Shown one piece after another: positions 53,965 to 62,686 of a DNA stretch of 64,000 nucleotides. Location of the stretch: assembly GCA_029884425.1 (NCBI GenBank), contig JAOUHV010000004.1, forward strand, positions 37,131-101,130, read 5' to 3'. The notes beneath the pieces were generated by a model. The model searched no databases. It was not told the origin of the DNA and was given only the letters and a program-made list of their open reading frames with translations. Origin of the DNA: Gammaproteobacteria bacterium (GTDB lineage: Bacteria; Pseudomonadota; Gammaproteobacteria; S012-40). The position numbers and the translations under genes are program-made. Positions within the stretch are counted from its first letter, which is position 1. Each line of letters begins with the position of its first letter.

Positions 53965-54996
53965 ATGGTACTAGGGCCATTGATGCTGGATTTGGAAGGC
54001 ATCGAATTGGATCATGTGGAAAAAGAAATTCTGCGTCATCCGATGGTAGGTGGTTTGATTTTCTTCAAACGCAATTTTGAAAGCAAACAACAAATCACCG
54101 ACCTGGTGCGTTGTGTGCGCGAACAGCGTCCTGAAATTTTGATCTGTGTGGACCACGAAGGCGGACGCGTACAACGGTTTCGCGAAGGCTTTGCACCACT
54201 GCCAGCGCTGCGCAAACTGGGACATTGGTTTGATCATGATCAGGCAAAAGCGAGCGCTGCTGCGGCTGAAATGGCATGGCTGATGGCGGTGGAATTGCGC
54301 GATGTGGGTATCGATTTCAGTTTTGCGCCGGTACTTGATCTGGATCACCAGCGCTGCCAGGTGATTGGCGATCGCGCGTTTCATCAGGACAAAGAAAAAG
54401 TCACCGCTCTGGCCAAGGCGTACGTTCGTGGCCTGCGTGAAGTCGGCATGGCCAATGTGGGCAAGCATTTTCCCGGACACGGTTATGTCAACGAAGATTC
54501 GCACCTGGAACTGCCGGTCGATCGTCGGGAATTAAATGATATCTGGAGCAACGACGTTTATCCGTTTGAACAGCTGAATGCGGAAGGTTTGCTGGACGCC
54601 GTGATGCCGGCGCATGTGGTGTACGAGCAGATCGACAGCCAGCCTGCTGGTTTTTCGCCGACCTGGATTCGCGAACTGCTGCGCGGCCGTATGGGGTTTG
54701 ACGGTGTTGTTTTCAGCGACGATTTGAACATGGCCGCAGCTCATGTTGCTGGCAATTTTGCAGATCGTGCCGAAGCGGCAATCCAGGCGGGTTGTGACAT
54801 GATTTTGGTGTGCAATAATCGTAAAGGCGCTGTTGAGGTGTTGGACAAATACCGTTGGACGCTCGATACAACCTCAACCCAGCGCCTGGAAAGAATGCGT
54901 GCCAAGCCAATGTCATCCGCTTCCAGTCGTGCCGATGTTCGTCGCCACCAAAATGCGTTGGCCTTGGCTGATCACATCAATCAGTCTAAGGTTTAA
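53965..54996 (+). CDS. nagZ: Beta-N-acetylhexosaminidase NagZ
   Basis: Cytoplasmic glycoside hydrolase family 3 enzyme that removes GlcNAc from 1,6-anhydroMurNAc-peptides during peptidoglycan recycling. It has 343 residues. Key motifs are VDHEGGRVQRFREGF, GIDFSFAPVLDLD, KHFPGHGYVNEDSHLELP (catalytic His loop) and the nucleophile Asp in VVFSDDLNMAAA. It is 15 bases behind the two peptide permeases. In pseudomonads nagZ sits beside the methylthioinosine phosphorylase and csiV-mfd genes, as seen a little further right here. Confidence 0.96.
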   Translation: MVLGPLMLDLEGIELDHVEKEILRHPMVGGLIFFKRNFESKQQITDLVRCVREQRPEILICVDHEGGRVQRFREGFAPLPALRKLGHWFDHDQAKASAAAAEMAWLMAVELRDVGIDFSFAPVLDLDHQRCQVIGDRAFHQDKEKVTALAKAYVRGLREVGMANVGKHFPGHGYVNEDSHLELPVDRRELNDIWSNDVYPFEQLNAEGLLDAVMPAHVVYEQIDSQPAGFSPTWIRELLRGRMGFDGVVFSDDLNMAAAHVAGNFADRAEAAIQAGCDMILVCNNRKGAVEVLDKYRWTLDTTSTQRLERMRAKPMSSASSRADVRRHQNALALADHINQSKV

Positions 54997-55215
54997 GAAA
55001 AGACACAGAAATATTTAACTGTGCAAAATAGAGGTAAAGTCGGCGCGATTTGGTCCGCTAATTAATATCGTCGAATGCTAATATACCGTCATGCTGCGGT
55101 GTCTAATCGACTGAAACGGCACACAAATTGAATATTAGTAATTGCTAATTTTTGTAGGATAATTTTTGGGCCCGGCGGAAACCGTTGCCACGGAACATTA
55201 ACACTGGAGAATCAC

Positions 55216-55584
55216 ATGGCGGATAAACTATTAATCATCATGGTTAACACTGATCCTAAAAATCCATCCGAGCTGGGCGCCCCGTTTTTTCAGGCCACCG
55301 TTGCTGCAGCGATGGAGTTTGACGTGGAAGTCATTTTGACGGGACGGGCTGGCGAGCTGGCCAAGAAGGGCGTTGCCGAAAACCTGTTCGTACAGGAAGG
55401 CAGCACCAAGAGCGTATACGAATTCATCAAAGATGCCCATGAGGCGGGTGCGGTGTTCAAAGTTTGTACACCGACGCTGGATTTGTGGGGAGACGATTTG
55501 ATTCCTGAAATCGAAGAAACCGTGGGCGGTGCCTACGTCATCAGCGAAGCGATGGATGATGACACGGTGACTTTCACCTACTAG
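55216..55584 (+). CDS. DsrE-like family protein
   Basis: 122-residue small cytoplasmic protein of the DsrE/DsrF/peroxiredoxin-like fold. It opens MADKLLIIMVNTDPKNPSELGAPFFQATVAAAMEFDVEVILTG, and the conserved Cys sits in AVFKVCTPTLDLWG. Related proteins relay sulfur or regulate sulfur metabolism; others have no known role. A clean GGAGA ribosome-binding site precedes it, and two successive terminators follow, so it is a stand-alone unit. Upstream (54,997-55,215) there is no gene; an ATTAG-N6-CTAAT inverted repeat lies at 55134-55149. Confidence 0.85.
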   Translation: MADKLLIIMVNTDPKNPSELGAPFFQATVAAAMEFDVEVILTGRAGELAKKGVAENLFVQEGSTKSVYEFIKDAHEAGAVFKVCTPTLDLWGDDLIPEIEETVGGAYVISEAMDDDTVTFTY

Positions 55585-55589
55585 TCCGG

Positions 55590-55610
55590 ATTGCCTTTAA
55601 GGCAATTTTT
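55590..55610 (+). terminator. First terminator after the dsrE-like gene
   Basis: ATTGCCT / AGGCAAT hairpin with a three-base loop and a following T-run. Confidence 0.85.
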
Positions 55611-55625
55611 GTTGGCAGAATAACG

Positions 55626-55662
55626 CGCCCTGGTTGTGTCATCACAACCAGGGCGTTGTTTT
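55626..55662 (+). terminator. Second terminator after the dsrE-like gene
   Basis: Perfect 13-base-pair stem CGCCCTGGTTGTG / CACAACCAGGGCG with a TCAT loop, then TTGTTTT. Confidence 0.88.
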
Positions 55663-55712
55663 ACGGGTTCGCCAAGCGGTATACTTTTTCCTTTTTTCCC
55701 AGGGGTTAGGGC

Positions 55713-56273
55713 ATGGCCATTAGTGCAGACACCGCTCGCGGTGTGTTACAGCGCGCTGAGCTGATTATTTCCAAACAGGAACTTTCCCTGGCATTGGATG
55801 ACATGGCGCAAAAGGTGGAACATCAGCTGGGTGACAAAAATCCCCTTGTGCTGGTGTTGATGACAGGTGGATTGATTCCCGCCAGTGAAATGTTGTTGCG
55901 CATGCGGTTTCCGCTTGAACTCGATTACATCCACGCGACGCGTTATGGAGATTTGACGCAGGGCACAGAGCTTCGCTGGATCGCCGAGCCGAAGAAAAAT
56001 CTGGCAGGGCGTCATGTGTTGATCATCGATGACATTCTCGACGAGGGACAGACGCTGGCTGCAATCATCCAGTTCTGTCACAAGCAAAAAGCAGCTTCTG
56101 TGAGTACTGCGGTATTAGTGGAAAAAATTCACACCCGCAAAGTACCAAATCTCAAGCCAGACTATTGTGGTGCAACCGTTCCAGACCGTTACGTGTTTGG
56201 CTTTGGCATGGACTACAAGGGTTTCTGGCGCAATCTTCCCGAAATCTACGCAGCAGACAAAAAAGATGAGTAA
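55713..56273 (+). CDS. hpt: Hypoxanthine-guanine phosphoribosyltransferase
   Basis: Purine salvage enzyme converting hypoxanthine or guanine and PRPP to IMP or GMP. It has 186 residues. The PRPP-binding motif is VLIIDDILDEGQTLAA near residue 107, the flexible loop is TRYGDLTQGTELRW, and the purine end has KPDYCGATVPDRYVFGFGMDYKGFWRNLPEIY. It overlaps the following phosphorylase gene by eight bases, so hypoxanthine released by that enzyme would be salvaged by this one. Confidence 0.93.
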   Translation: MAISADTARGVLQRAELIISKQELSLALDDMAQKVEHQLGDKNPLVLVLMTGGLIPASEMLLRMRFPLELDYIHATRYGDLTQGTELRWIAEPKKNLAGRHVLIIDDILDEGQTLAAIIQFCHKQKAASVSTAVLVEKIHTRKVPNLKPDYCGATVPDRYVFGFGMDYKGFWRNLPEIYAADKKDE

Positions 56274-57012
56274 AAAACTGGTTGGTATTATTGGTGGTAC
56301 GGGCTTGACCAGCCTGGAGAATTTAAAAATTCTGAATCGGGAAATCATGCACACGCCTTACGGTGAACCCTCCGGTCCACTGGTGCACGGCGAATTGGCT
56401 GGCAAAGAAGTGCTGTTTTTGCCGCGTCATGGCGCGGGACACACTATTCCACCGCACAAGATTAACTATCGCGCTAATTTGTGGGCGTTGAAAGAAGCGG
56501 GCGTGGATCGCGTGGTTGCAGTTGCTGCGGTAGGCGGTATTCGCGCAGACATGCTGCCGAAAAAAATCATGATTCCCGATCAGATCATTGATTACACCTG
56601 GGGACGGATCAACACCTATTTTGAAGAAGGTTTGAGTCATGTGACTCACATCGACTTCAGCTATCCGTACAGCCAGTCGCTGCGCGAGCAAATCATTGCC
56701 GTTTGTCGCGACCTGAAAATGGATGCAGCGGAAACAGGCTGTTACGCTGCCACCCAGGGTCCACGTTTGGAAACCGCTGCAGAAATTAACAAATACGAAC
56801 GCGATGGTTGTGACATCGTGGGTATGACTGCGATGCCTGAAGCGGCATTGGCGCGTGAACTGGAACTGGAATATGCCGCCATTGCGGTGGTTGCCAATGA
56901 AGCCGCTGGACGTTGCCCAGACGATTTGACCATGGAAATGATCGTCGAAAATCTGGACGAGGGCATGGCCAAGGTCAGACGTATTCTTGCCGAGTTGCTA
57001 ATCCGTGTATAG
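56266..57012 (+). CDS. S-methyl-5'-thioinosine phosphorylase (MTAP/PNP family)
   Basis: Cleaves methylthioinosine (from polyamine-derived MTA after deamination) to hypoxanthine and methylthioribose-1-phosphate. The start MSKKLVGIIGGTGL gives 248 residues; the phosphate loop GGTGL, PRHGAGHTIPPHKINYRANLWAL and the MTAMPEAALARELEL segment are family marks. The purine-site region reads VANEAAGRC, lacking the Asp pair that makes human MTAP adenine-specific, which supports 6-oxopurine preference as in the Pseudomonas enzyme. Overlap with hpt strengthens the assignment. Confidence 0.87.
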   Translation: MSKKLVGIIGGTGLTSLENLKILNREIMHTPYGEPSGPLVHGELAGKEVLFLPRHGAGHTIPPHKINYRANLWALKEAGVDRVVAVAAVGGIRADMLPKKIMIPDQIIDYTWGRINTYFEEGLSHVTHIDFSYPYSQSLREQIIAVCRDLKMDAAETGCYAATQGPRLETAAEINKYERDGCDIVGMTAMPEAALARELELEYAAIAVVANEAAGRCPDDLTMEMIVENLDEGMAKVRRILAELLIRV

Positions 57013-57014
57013 TG

Positions 57015-58037
57015 CTAACGCCCGCCCAAGGCACGTGATGCTTTGGGCGTGGTATCCACCTTGGGTGCTGGTTTAGCGGGGGCCTTTTCATAGGCAGTGA
57101 CTTTGGCCAGTACGCCGAACAGCGGGTGGTCAAAAAAGTAAACCTGATTGCTGCGCAGGCGACGTGAGTCTTGAATGCGGTAATCGGCAATCGCTGGCGT
57201 CATCAATTTGGTCAACGGTTCTGGTGGCAGTTTGACGCCGGCATCGGCGAACGCTAAACCTTTCAGATTGTCGTCACTGATGCGGCCAGCCGTTTTGGTC
57301 GTGTTGCGGCGATAGGTGACATCCACCATCAAATGCAGATAGCGCGACCATTTGACGCCAACCGTACCGAACACCAGGTTGGTTGACGGGCCGACTTTGG
57401 TCACAGGAATGCTGTTGAGCACAGGATCAACGGCAATTTCTTCTGCCTCACCGGCTTTGGATTGTTGCTCCTCCGCCTTCATGGCTTGCTGCAGCAGCTT
57501 TTCGGCGTCGCCCGAGGGGCTGGGGGCGGGTACCAGGGGTTGGGTTGCCCCAGACTTCACCGTGGCCTGTTCCCATTGAATTTCTTCCTCGGACTGGTAA
57601 CCCATGGTTTGCGGGTCTACGGTCTGGTCATTGATCATGACCGGCATAGGGTCAACGTCACGGTCAACCTGCTGGATCCATGCTTTGTGCAGCAACAGGT
57701 GGTATTCGGGGCTGGCGGCCAGTCTTTCAGCTACCTCGACCAGACCAGACTGTGGGGTGGGCACCCCCTGAACGTATTTGTCAGGCTTGGATTCGGCGGT
57801 CATCGCCGCGATTTCGGGGGGGTAGAGAATTTCAGCGGCATCCGCCATTTCGGAATTTTGACCAACCGGGCGCCAGATTTCGTGGTTCTTGGTGTTGTTG
57901 GCGTAAGAAAACACCACGACATCAATTTGGTACCAGCGGCTGTTTTTATCTTCTGCCGGGGCGGCGCTTGAGTCGAAAGCGACAAACAACATCAAAGCAG
58001 TAGCAGACGACATGAAGAATTTGTGCATGGGCATCAT
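57015..58037 (-). CDS. csiV: CsiV family peptidoglycan-associated protein
   Basis: Periplasmic protein related to Vibrio CsiV, which binds peptidoglycan and supports PBP1a through LpoA. About 340 residues with a signal peptide (MHKFFMSSATALMLFVAFDSSA). The family pattern is RWYQIDVVVFSYANN near the N-terminus, LAASPEYHLLLHKAWIQ in the middle, and a C-terminal VYFFDHPLFGVLAKV segment. A Gln/Glu-rich linker separates the halves. Several ATG codons are clustered at the start; the first is given, with GGA close upstream. A much longer open frame upstream is antisense to the deformylase gene and rejected. Confidence 0.8.
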   Translation of the reverse strand: MMPMHKFFMSSATALMLFVAFDSSAAPAEDKNSRWYQIDVVVFSYANNTKNHEIWRPVGQNSEMADAAEILYPPEIAAMTAESKPDKYVQGVPTPQSGLVEVAERLAASPEYHLLLHKAWIQQVDRDVDPMPVMINDQTVDPQTMGYQSEEEIQWEQATVKSGATQPLVPAPSPSGDAEKLLQQAMKAEEQQSKAGEAEEIAVDPVLNSIPVTKVGPSTNLVFGTVGVKWSRYLHLMVDVTYRRNTTKTAGRISDDNLKGLAFADAGVKLPPEPLTKLMTPAIADYRIQDSRRLRSNQVYFFDHPLFGVLAKVTAYEKAPAKPAPKVDTTPKASRALGGR

Positions 58038-58139
58038 AATTCCGTGGCAAGGTGCGAGTAAGGCAATGATTCTACATGATATCCTAGTCGGGTAAAACAA
58101 CGTCTGTCTGCTGGACAGACCCGTCAACTGAGGTGTTTC

Positions 58140-58691
58140 ATGAACCAATACAAAGTGCTGCGCTGGGGAGATTCCCGCCTGATCACTCCAAGCGTGGAAG
58201 TCGAAGATCCCACAGGCGCTACCATGAAGAAGATTATCGACATCATGTGGCAAGTCATGAAGGATTACAATGGCGTCGGTTTGGCCGCTCCGCAGATCGG
58301 CATCAACCTGCGCCTGATGATCTTTGGCCTGGAAAAAAGCGATCGCTATCCCGACGCCGAGGCCGTGGAGCCGACCGTGCTGATCAACCCCGGCTGGGAG
58401 CCGCTCAGCGACGAAATTGAACCGGGCTGGGAAGGCTGCCTGAGCATCCCCGACATGAACGGCATCGTGCCGCGCTATCGGCAGATTCGTTATTGGGGCC
58501 TGAACGAAAGAGGCGAGAAGATCGAGCGCGAAGTCAGCGATTTCCATGCCCGCGTGTTTCAGCACGAATACGATCACCTGGATGGCATCCTTTATCCCAT
58601 GCGCATCGAAGATCTGGCCGACTTTGGTTTCCGTACTGAACTGGAAGCCTCGGGCAGATTTGGCCGCAACGAGGACATACCGGAGGAATAA
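58140..58691 (+). CDS. def: Peptide deformylase
   Basis: Iron/zinc hydrolase removing the N-formyl group from nascent proteins. It has 183 residues with all three motifs: GVGLAAPQIG (46-55), WEGCLSIP with metal ligand C100, and HEYDH with H142, E143 and H146. The C-terminal extension (ASGRFGRNEDIPEE) is short. It is not beside fmt, the usual partner of the main def gene, so it may be a second paralog. It is inserted between csiV and mfd. Confidence 0.94.
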   Translation: MNQYKVLRWGDSRLITPSVEVEDPTGATMKKIIDIMWQVMKDYNGVGLAAPQIGINLRLMIFGLEKSDRYPDAEAVEPTVLINPGWEPLSDEIEPGWEGCLSIPDMNGIVPRYRQIRYWGLNERGEKIEREVSDFHARVFQHEYDHLDGILYPMRIEDLADFGFRTELEASGRFGRNEDIPEE

Positions 58692-58741
58692 AACTCCGGT
58701 TGTGATTTGTGTATGGTGCGCACCCTACGGGTGGATAAAGG

Positions 58742-61700
58742 CTACGCCACAAACTCCCGCATCAAATTCTGCAATTTCTCTACGCGCTCTTTCGCGGTGG
58801 CGTATTCGCCCAGCACGCGCAATTTGTCCTGGCCATCCATTTTGTACAGCATAGGTTTGGTTTGAATCAGTTTGATGATCTTCATCGGGTCGATGTTGGG
58901 TCGTTCGGTGAAAATAATCCGGCCGCCCTTGGCGCCAAATTCGATTTTCAGAATGCCGAGCGGATTGGCTTGCAGTTTTAGTTCGGTAATGGTGATCAGC
59001 ATCTTCAACTGATCAGGCATCAGGCCGAAGCGATCGATAATTTCCACCTGCAATTCGCGCAATTCTTCTTTGTCCTGGCAGTTGGCGATGCGTTTGTACA
59101 ACGTCAAGCGCGCATGAACGTCGGGCAGATAATCGTCGGGGATGAGCGCCGGAGTTTGCAGATCAACCTCGGCACCGTGATCCAGCGGACGATCCAGTTC
59201 AGGTTGTTTGCCTTCCTTGAGTGATTTAACCGCGCGTTGCAGCAAATCGTTGTACATCGAGAAGCCGACTTCGTGGATCTGGCCACTTTGTTCTTCGCCC
59301 AGCAATTCGCCAGCGCCACGAATTTCCAAGTCGTGAGTTGCCAACATAAAACCGGCGCCAAGATTTTCCAGTGATTCGATCGCTTCCAGACGTTTTTCGG
59401 CATCCGGTGTCAGTGTTTTGCGATTGGGAATCAACAAATAGGCATAGGCGCGGTGGTGCGAGCGACCCACGCGTCCGCGCAGCTGATGCAACTGCGCCAA
59501 GCCGAGTTTGTCCGCACGGTTGATGATAATTGTGTTGGCGGTGGGAATATCGATACCGCTTTCGATGATGGTGGTACAGACCAGAATGTTGAAACGGCGA
59601 TGATAAAAATCGCTCATCACCATTTCCAGCTCACGCTCACGCATCTGACCGTGAGCAAATTCCACCTTCGCATCGGGAACCAGTTCCGCAAGTTCGCGGG
59701 AAGTGCGTTCGATGCTTTCCACATCGTTGTGCAGAAAATACACCTGGCCGCCGCGTTTTAATTCGCGCGTACAGGCTTCTTTGATCAAGCCATCGTCCCA
59801 CTGACTGACGAATGTTTTTACCGCCAGGCGCTGTGCCGGTGGTGTGGCGATAATCGACAAATCGCGCAGTCCAGCCAGTGACATATTCAACGTGCGTGGA
59901 ATCGGTGTCGCGGTCAGGGTCAGCAAATCTACATTGGCACACAGTGCCTTGAGTTTTTCTTTTTGGCGAACACCAAAACGGTGCTCTTCGTCGACGATCA
60001 CCAGTCCAAGATTGGAATATTTGATGTCTTCGTTAAGCAGTTTGTGTGTGCCGATGACGATATCCACCTTGCCGGACTTCAAACCAGCAATAACGTCGGT
60101 TTGTTCTTTTTTGCTGCGGAAGCGTGACAATAATTCAATTTTGAATGGCCAATCAGCAAAACGGTCGAGATAATTTTCATAGTGTTGTTGTGCCAGCAGC
60201 GTGGTGGGAACCAGCAGCACCACTTGTTTGCCACCGTTGGCCGCAACGAAGGCCGCGCGCATTGACACTTCGGTTTTGCCAAAGCCTACATCGCCGCAGA
60301 CAACGCGATCCATGGGCCGTTTGCGCTGCATGTCGCTGAGTACGGCTTCGATAGCTGTTTGTTGGTCGGGCGTTTCTTCAAACGGGAAACTGGCGGCAAA
60401 GGTGGCGTAATCTTCGTCGTGGGTGCGGAATGCATGTCCCTGACTGGCTTCGCGGCGGGCAAAAATTTCCAGCAGTTCGGCGGCAACGTCGTGGGCTTTT
60501 TCAGCGGCGCGTTTTTTGGCGCGATCCCATTGATCAGTGCCGAGTCTGTGCAGCGGAGCGTTTTCTGGCGCCGCGCCGGTGTAGCGGCTGATCAAGTGCA
60601 GCGAGGATACGGGGACATATAATTTGTCGCCGTTAGCGTATTCCAGCGTCAGATATTCCGCAACATTGCCACCCAGTTCGAGTTTTTGCAGACCCAGATA
60701 GCGGCCCACGCCATGATCCTGATGCACGACCGGCGAGCCGATATTCAGCTCGGTCAGGTTGCGAACAATGTTGTCGGCATCGCGCTGTTGTTTGTTGCGG
60801 CGTCGACGTTGCTGGACACGCTCGCCAAACAATTGCGCTTCGGTGATCAGTGCGATTTTTGGATTGTCCAGCACCAGACCGCTTTCCAGAGGTGCGACGG
60901 TGAGTCCCAGCATGGTTTGGGATTGGGCAAATTCCTGCCAGTGTTTGCAACTGGCGGGAACAATGCCGTAATTGCGCAGCATTTCCAGTAATACTTCGCG
61001 ACGTCCTTCGCTTTCGGCGACGAACAGTACGCGGCCACCGAAGTCGCGAATAAATGCGGTCAACGCATCCGCAGGTTGTTCTGTGCGCGCATTGAACGCG
61101 AGCTTGGGTAGTGCCAGGGTGGCGAAATTGCTGAAGCGTTTGTTTTGCAGATCGTTGGCTTCAAAATTTTGCAGCTGCAGTGAGGGCAGTGCGTTGAGTC
61201 GTTGCATCACCTCATCAGGGCGCAAATATAATTTGCTTGGCTCCAGAATCGGGCGCTCGATATCGTAGCGGCGCTGCTCGTAGCGATCTTCGATGTCGGT
61301 AAATAATTTTGTCGTGGCATCGGCAGCGTGAGTGGTGCGGATGACCAAGGTATTTTTCGGCAAATAATCGAACAGGCTGGCCAGCTCGTCAAAAAACAAC
61401 GGCAGATAATATTCCACGCCGTTGGGAATGTGGCCTTTGCTGACTTCACGATAGATTTGATTTTTTTGCGGATCGCCTTCAAACATGTCCAGGTAGGCGC
61501 GGCGAAAACGGGTGATGGCTTGATCGGTGAACGGAAACTCACGCGCAGGCAATAAGCGAACCTGCTCGATTTTCTTTTCGGTGCGCTGGGTTTCCACATC
61601 AAACAGGCGAATGCTGTCAATTTCGTCGTCAAACAAATCCAGACGGATGGGTTGTGTGCTGCCGCTGGGGAATAAATCGATGATGGAGCCGCGCACCGCA

Positions 61701-62230
61701 AATTCGCCATGATCCATGACTTGCGAAACGGCGTTGTAGCCGCTGGTCGTGAGATTGGTGCGCAATTGTTCGATGTTGATGCGATCGCCAGTGTTGATCA
61801 CCAGACTGTTGCCGACCACGAATTCTTTGGGGCAGAGGCGTTGCATCAGGGTGGCGACGGGGACGATGAGTACGCCGCGCGGCGTTTGCGGCAGACGGTA
61901 CAGGGCTTCCAGGCGCTGCGAAACGATGTCCTGATGGGGCGAGAACACGTCGTAGGGCAGGGTTTCCCAGTCGGGGAAGGCCAGGATCGGCGTGTTTTCC
62001 ACCCCGCGCAGGTAAAACTGCAGCTGTTCTTCCAGACGGTTGGCGCTGCTGGTGTCCTCGGCCAATACGACCACCACCCCGTTGTGGGCCTTGGCTTGTT
62101 CGGCGATCAACAGCCCCATGCTGCTGCCGTACAGGCTGGCGCACAGGTGTGGTTGCGGGCCGGGAGCGGCGCTGGGCAACTGGAAAATGCTCTGTTTATC
62201 CGCTGAAGGGGCGTGGGTATCCGTCGACAT
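58742..62230 (-). CDS. mfd: Transcription-repair coupling factor Mfd
   Basis: ATP-dependent translocase that removes RNA polymerase stalled at lesions and recruits UvrA. It has 1162 residues. The N-terminal UvrB-homology part starts near residue 25; the RNA-polymerase-interacting domain is around 480-545 (SPVVHQDHGVGRYLGLQKLELGG). Helicase motifs follow: Walker A VVCGDVGFGKTEVSMRAAF, DEEHRFG, LTATPIPRTLNMSL, and the RecG-like TRG region (QLRGRVGRSHHRAYAYLL). A C-terminal UvrA-masking domain ends the protein. Position near csiV is a pseudomonad-like order. Confidence 0.98.
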   Translation of the reverse strand: MSTDTHAPSADKQSIFQLPSAAPGPQPHLCASLYGSSMGLLIAEQAKAHNGVVVVLAEDTSSANRLEEQLQFYLRGVENTPILAFPDWETLPYDVFSPHQDIVSQRLEALYRLPQTPRGVLIVPVATLMQRLCPKEFVVGNSLVINTGDRINIEQLRTNLTTSGYNAVSQVMDHGEFAVRGSIIDLFPSGSTQPIRLDLFDDEIDSIRLFDVETQRTEKKIEQVRLLPAREFPFTDQAITRFRRAYLDMFEGDPQKNQIYREVSKGHIPNGVEYYLPLFFDELASLFDYLPKNTLVIRTTHAADATTKLFTDIEDRYEQRRYDIERPILEPSKLYLRPDEVMQRLNALPSLQLQNFEANDLQNKRFSNFATLALPKLAFNARTEQPADALTAFIRDFGGRVLFVAESEGRREVLLEMLRNYGIVPASCKHWQEFAQSQTMLGLTVAPLESGLVLDNPKIALITEAQLFGERVQQRRRRNKQQRDADNIVRNLTELNIGSPVVHQDHGVGRYLGLQKLELGGNVAEYLTLEYANGDKLYVPVSSLHLISRYTGAAPENAPLHRLGTDQWDRAKKRAAEKAHDVAAELLEIFARREASQGHAFRTHDEDYATFAASFPFEETPDQQTAIEAVLSDMQRKRPMDRVVCGDVGFGKTEVSMRAAFVAANGGKQVVLLVPTTLLAQQHYENYLDRFADWPFKIELLSRFRSKKEQTDVIAGLKSGKVDIVIGTHKLLNEDIKYSNLGLVIVDEEHRFGVRQKEKLKALCANVDLLTLTATPIPRTLNMSLAGLRDLSIIATPPAQRLAVKTFVSQWDDGLIKEACTRELKRGGQVYFLHNDVESIERTSRELAELVPDAKVEFAHGQMRERELEMVMSDFYHRRFNILVCTTIIESGIDIPTANTIIINRADKLGLAQLHQLRGRVGRSHHRAYAYLLIPNRKTLTPDAEKRLEAIESLENLGAGFMLATHDLEIRGAGELLGEEQSGQIHEVGFSMYNDLLQRAVKSLKEGKQPELDRPLDHGAEVDLQTPALIPDDYLPDVHARLTLYKRIANCQDKEELRELQVEIIDRFGLMPDQLKMLITITELKLQANPLGILKIEFGAKGGRIIFTERPNIDPMKIIKLIQTKPMLYKMDGQDKLRVLGEYATAKERVEKLQNLMREFVA

Positions 62231-62389
62231 GGGGTGTTTTACGGCTCTGGTCTGTCAAAAAGAACCGCATTTTCGCATATTTGGCGGAGGGGGTGTAGGG
62301 AGGCTGAGGCGTTACAGTCGGTTAGATCTAAGCGGATGAGTAGGGCTTTTCACCGTTTTCGCATAGTTTTATCTGAGCAAAACAAAAAA

Positions 62390-62420
62390 TATAATTGAAA
62401 ATCGGACTAAAACGTCCGAT
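62390..62420 (+). promoter_or_regulatory. Predicted hicAB promoter element and operator
   Basis: TATAAT (62390-62395) is followed at 62401-62420 by a perfect inverted repeat ATCGGAC-TAAAAC-GTCCGAT. The repeat covers the expected transcription start, where an autoregulating HicB would bind. Confidence 0.55.
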
Positions 62421-62437
62421 ACTGGTGATTGCAGCGC

Positions 62438-62671
62438 ATGGATGACAACAGCATGAATGGAAACGAGCTGATTAAGCGACTTAAAGAGCTGGCAAAGCAA
62501 CGGGGATGCGAGATTCGTCTAGATTCAAAACACGGCAAGGGCTCTCACGCGACACTTTATTTTGGTGATCGACGAACCACTATCAAGGATAGGAAAAAGG
62601 AAATCGGTCCTGGGCTGCTAAAGAGCATGCTCGATGATCTTGGTTTGAGTAAGAAAGACATTAATCAATAA
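62438..62671 (+). CDS. hicA: HicA-family toxin (mRNA interferase)
   Basis: Small dsRBD-fold RNase of the HicA family. About 77 residues: NGNELIKRLKELAKQRGCEI, then KHGKGSHATLYFGDRRTTI, where the conserved His in GSHA is catalytic, and the C-terminal KEIGPGLLKSMLDDLGLS helix. Start is uncertain among TTG 62429, ATG 62438 and ATG 62453. It is followed after 15 bases by hicB. Gene order toxin-antitoxin is normal for this family. Confidence 0.87.
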   Translation: MDDNSMNGNELIKRLKELAKQRGCEIRLDSKHGKGSHATLYFGDRRTTIKDRKKEIGPGLLKSMLDDLGLSKKDINQ

Positions 62672-62686
62672 ATTTAGGAGATGACT

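Noticed and set aside
57023..57052. CGCCCAA / TTGGGCG hairpin at the csiV 3' end as terminator of the phosphorylase gene
   Set aside because: It is within csiV codons, has a long loop and no T-run on the plus strand.
58038..58577. 180-residue upstream extension of the csiV frame
   Set aside because: Antisense to the deformylase gene; the CsiV signal peptide begins at the internal ATG cluster.
62252..62257. TTGACA on the minus strand upstream of mfd as a -35 box
   Set aside because: A -10 at normal spacing would fall on the mfd start codon; no suitable -10 is present.
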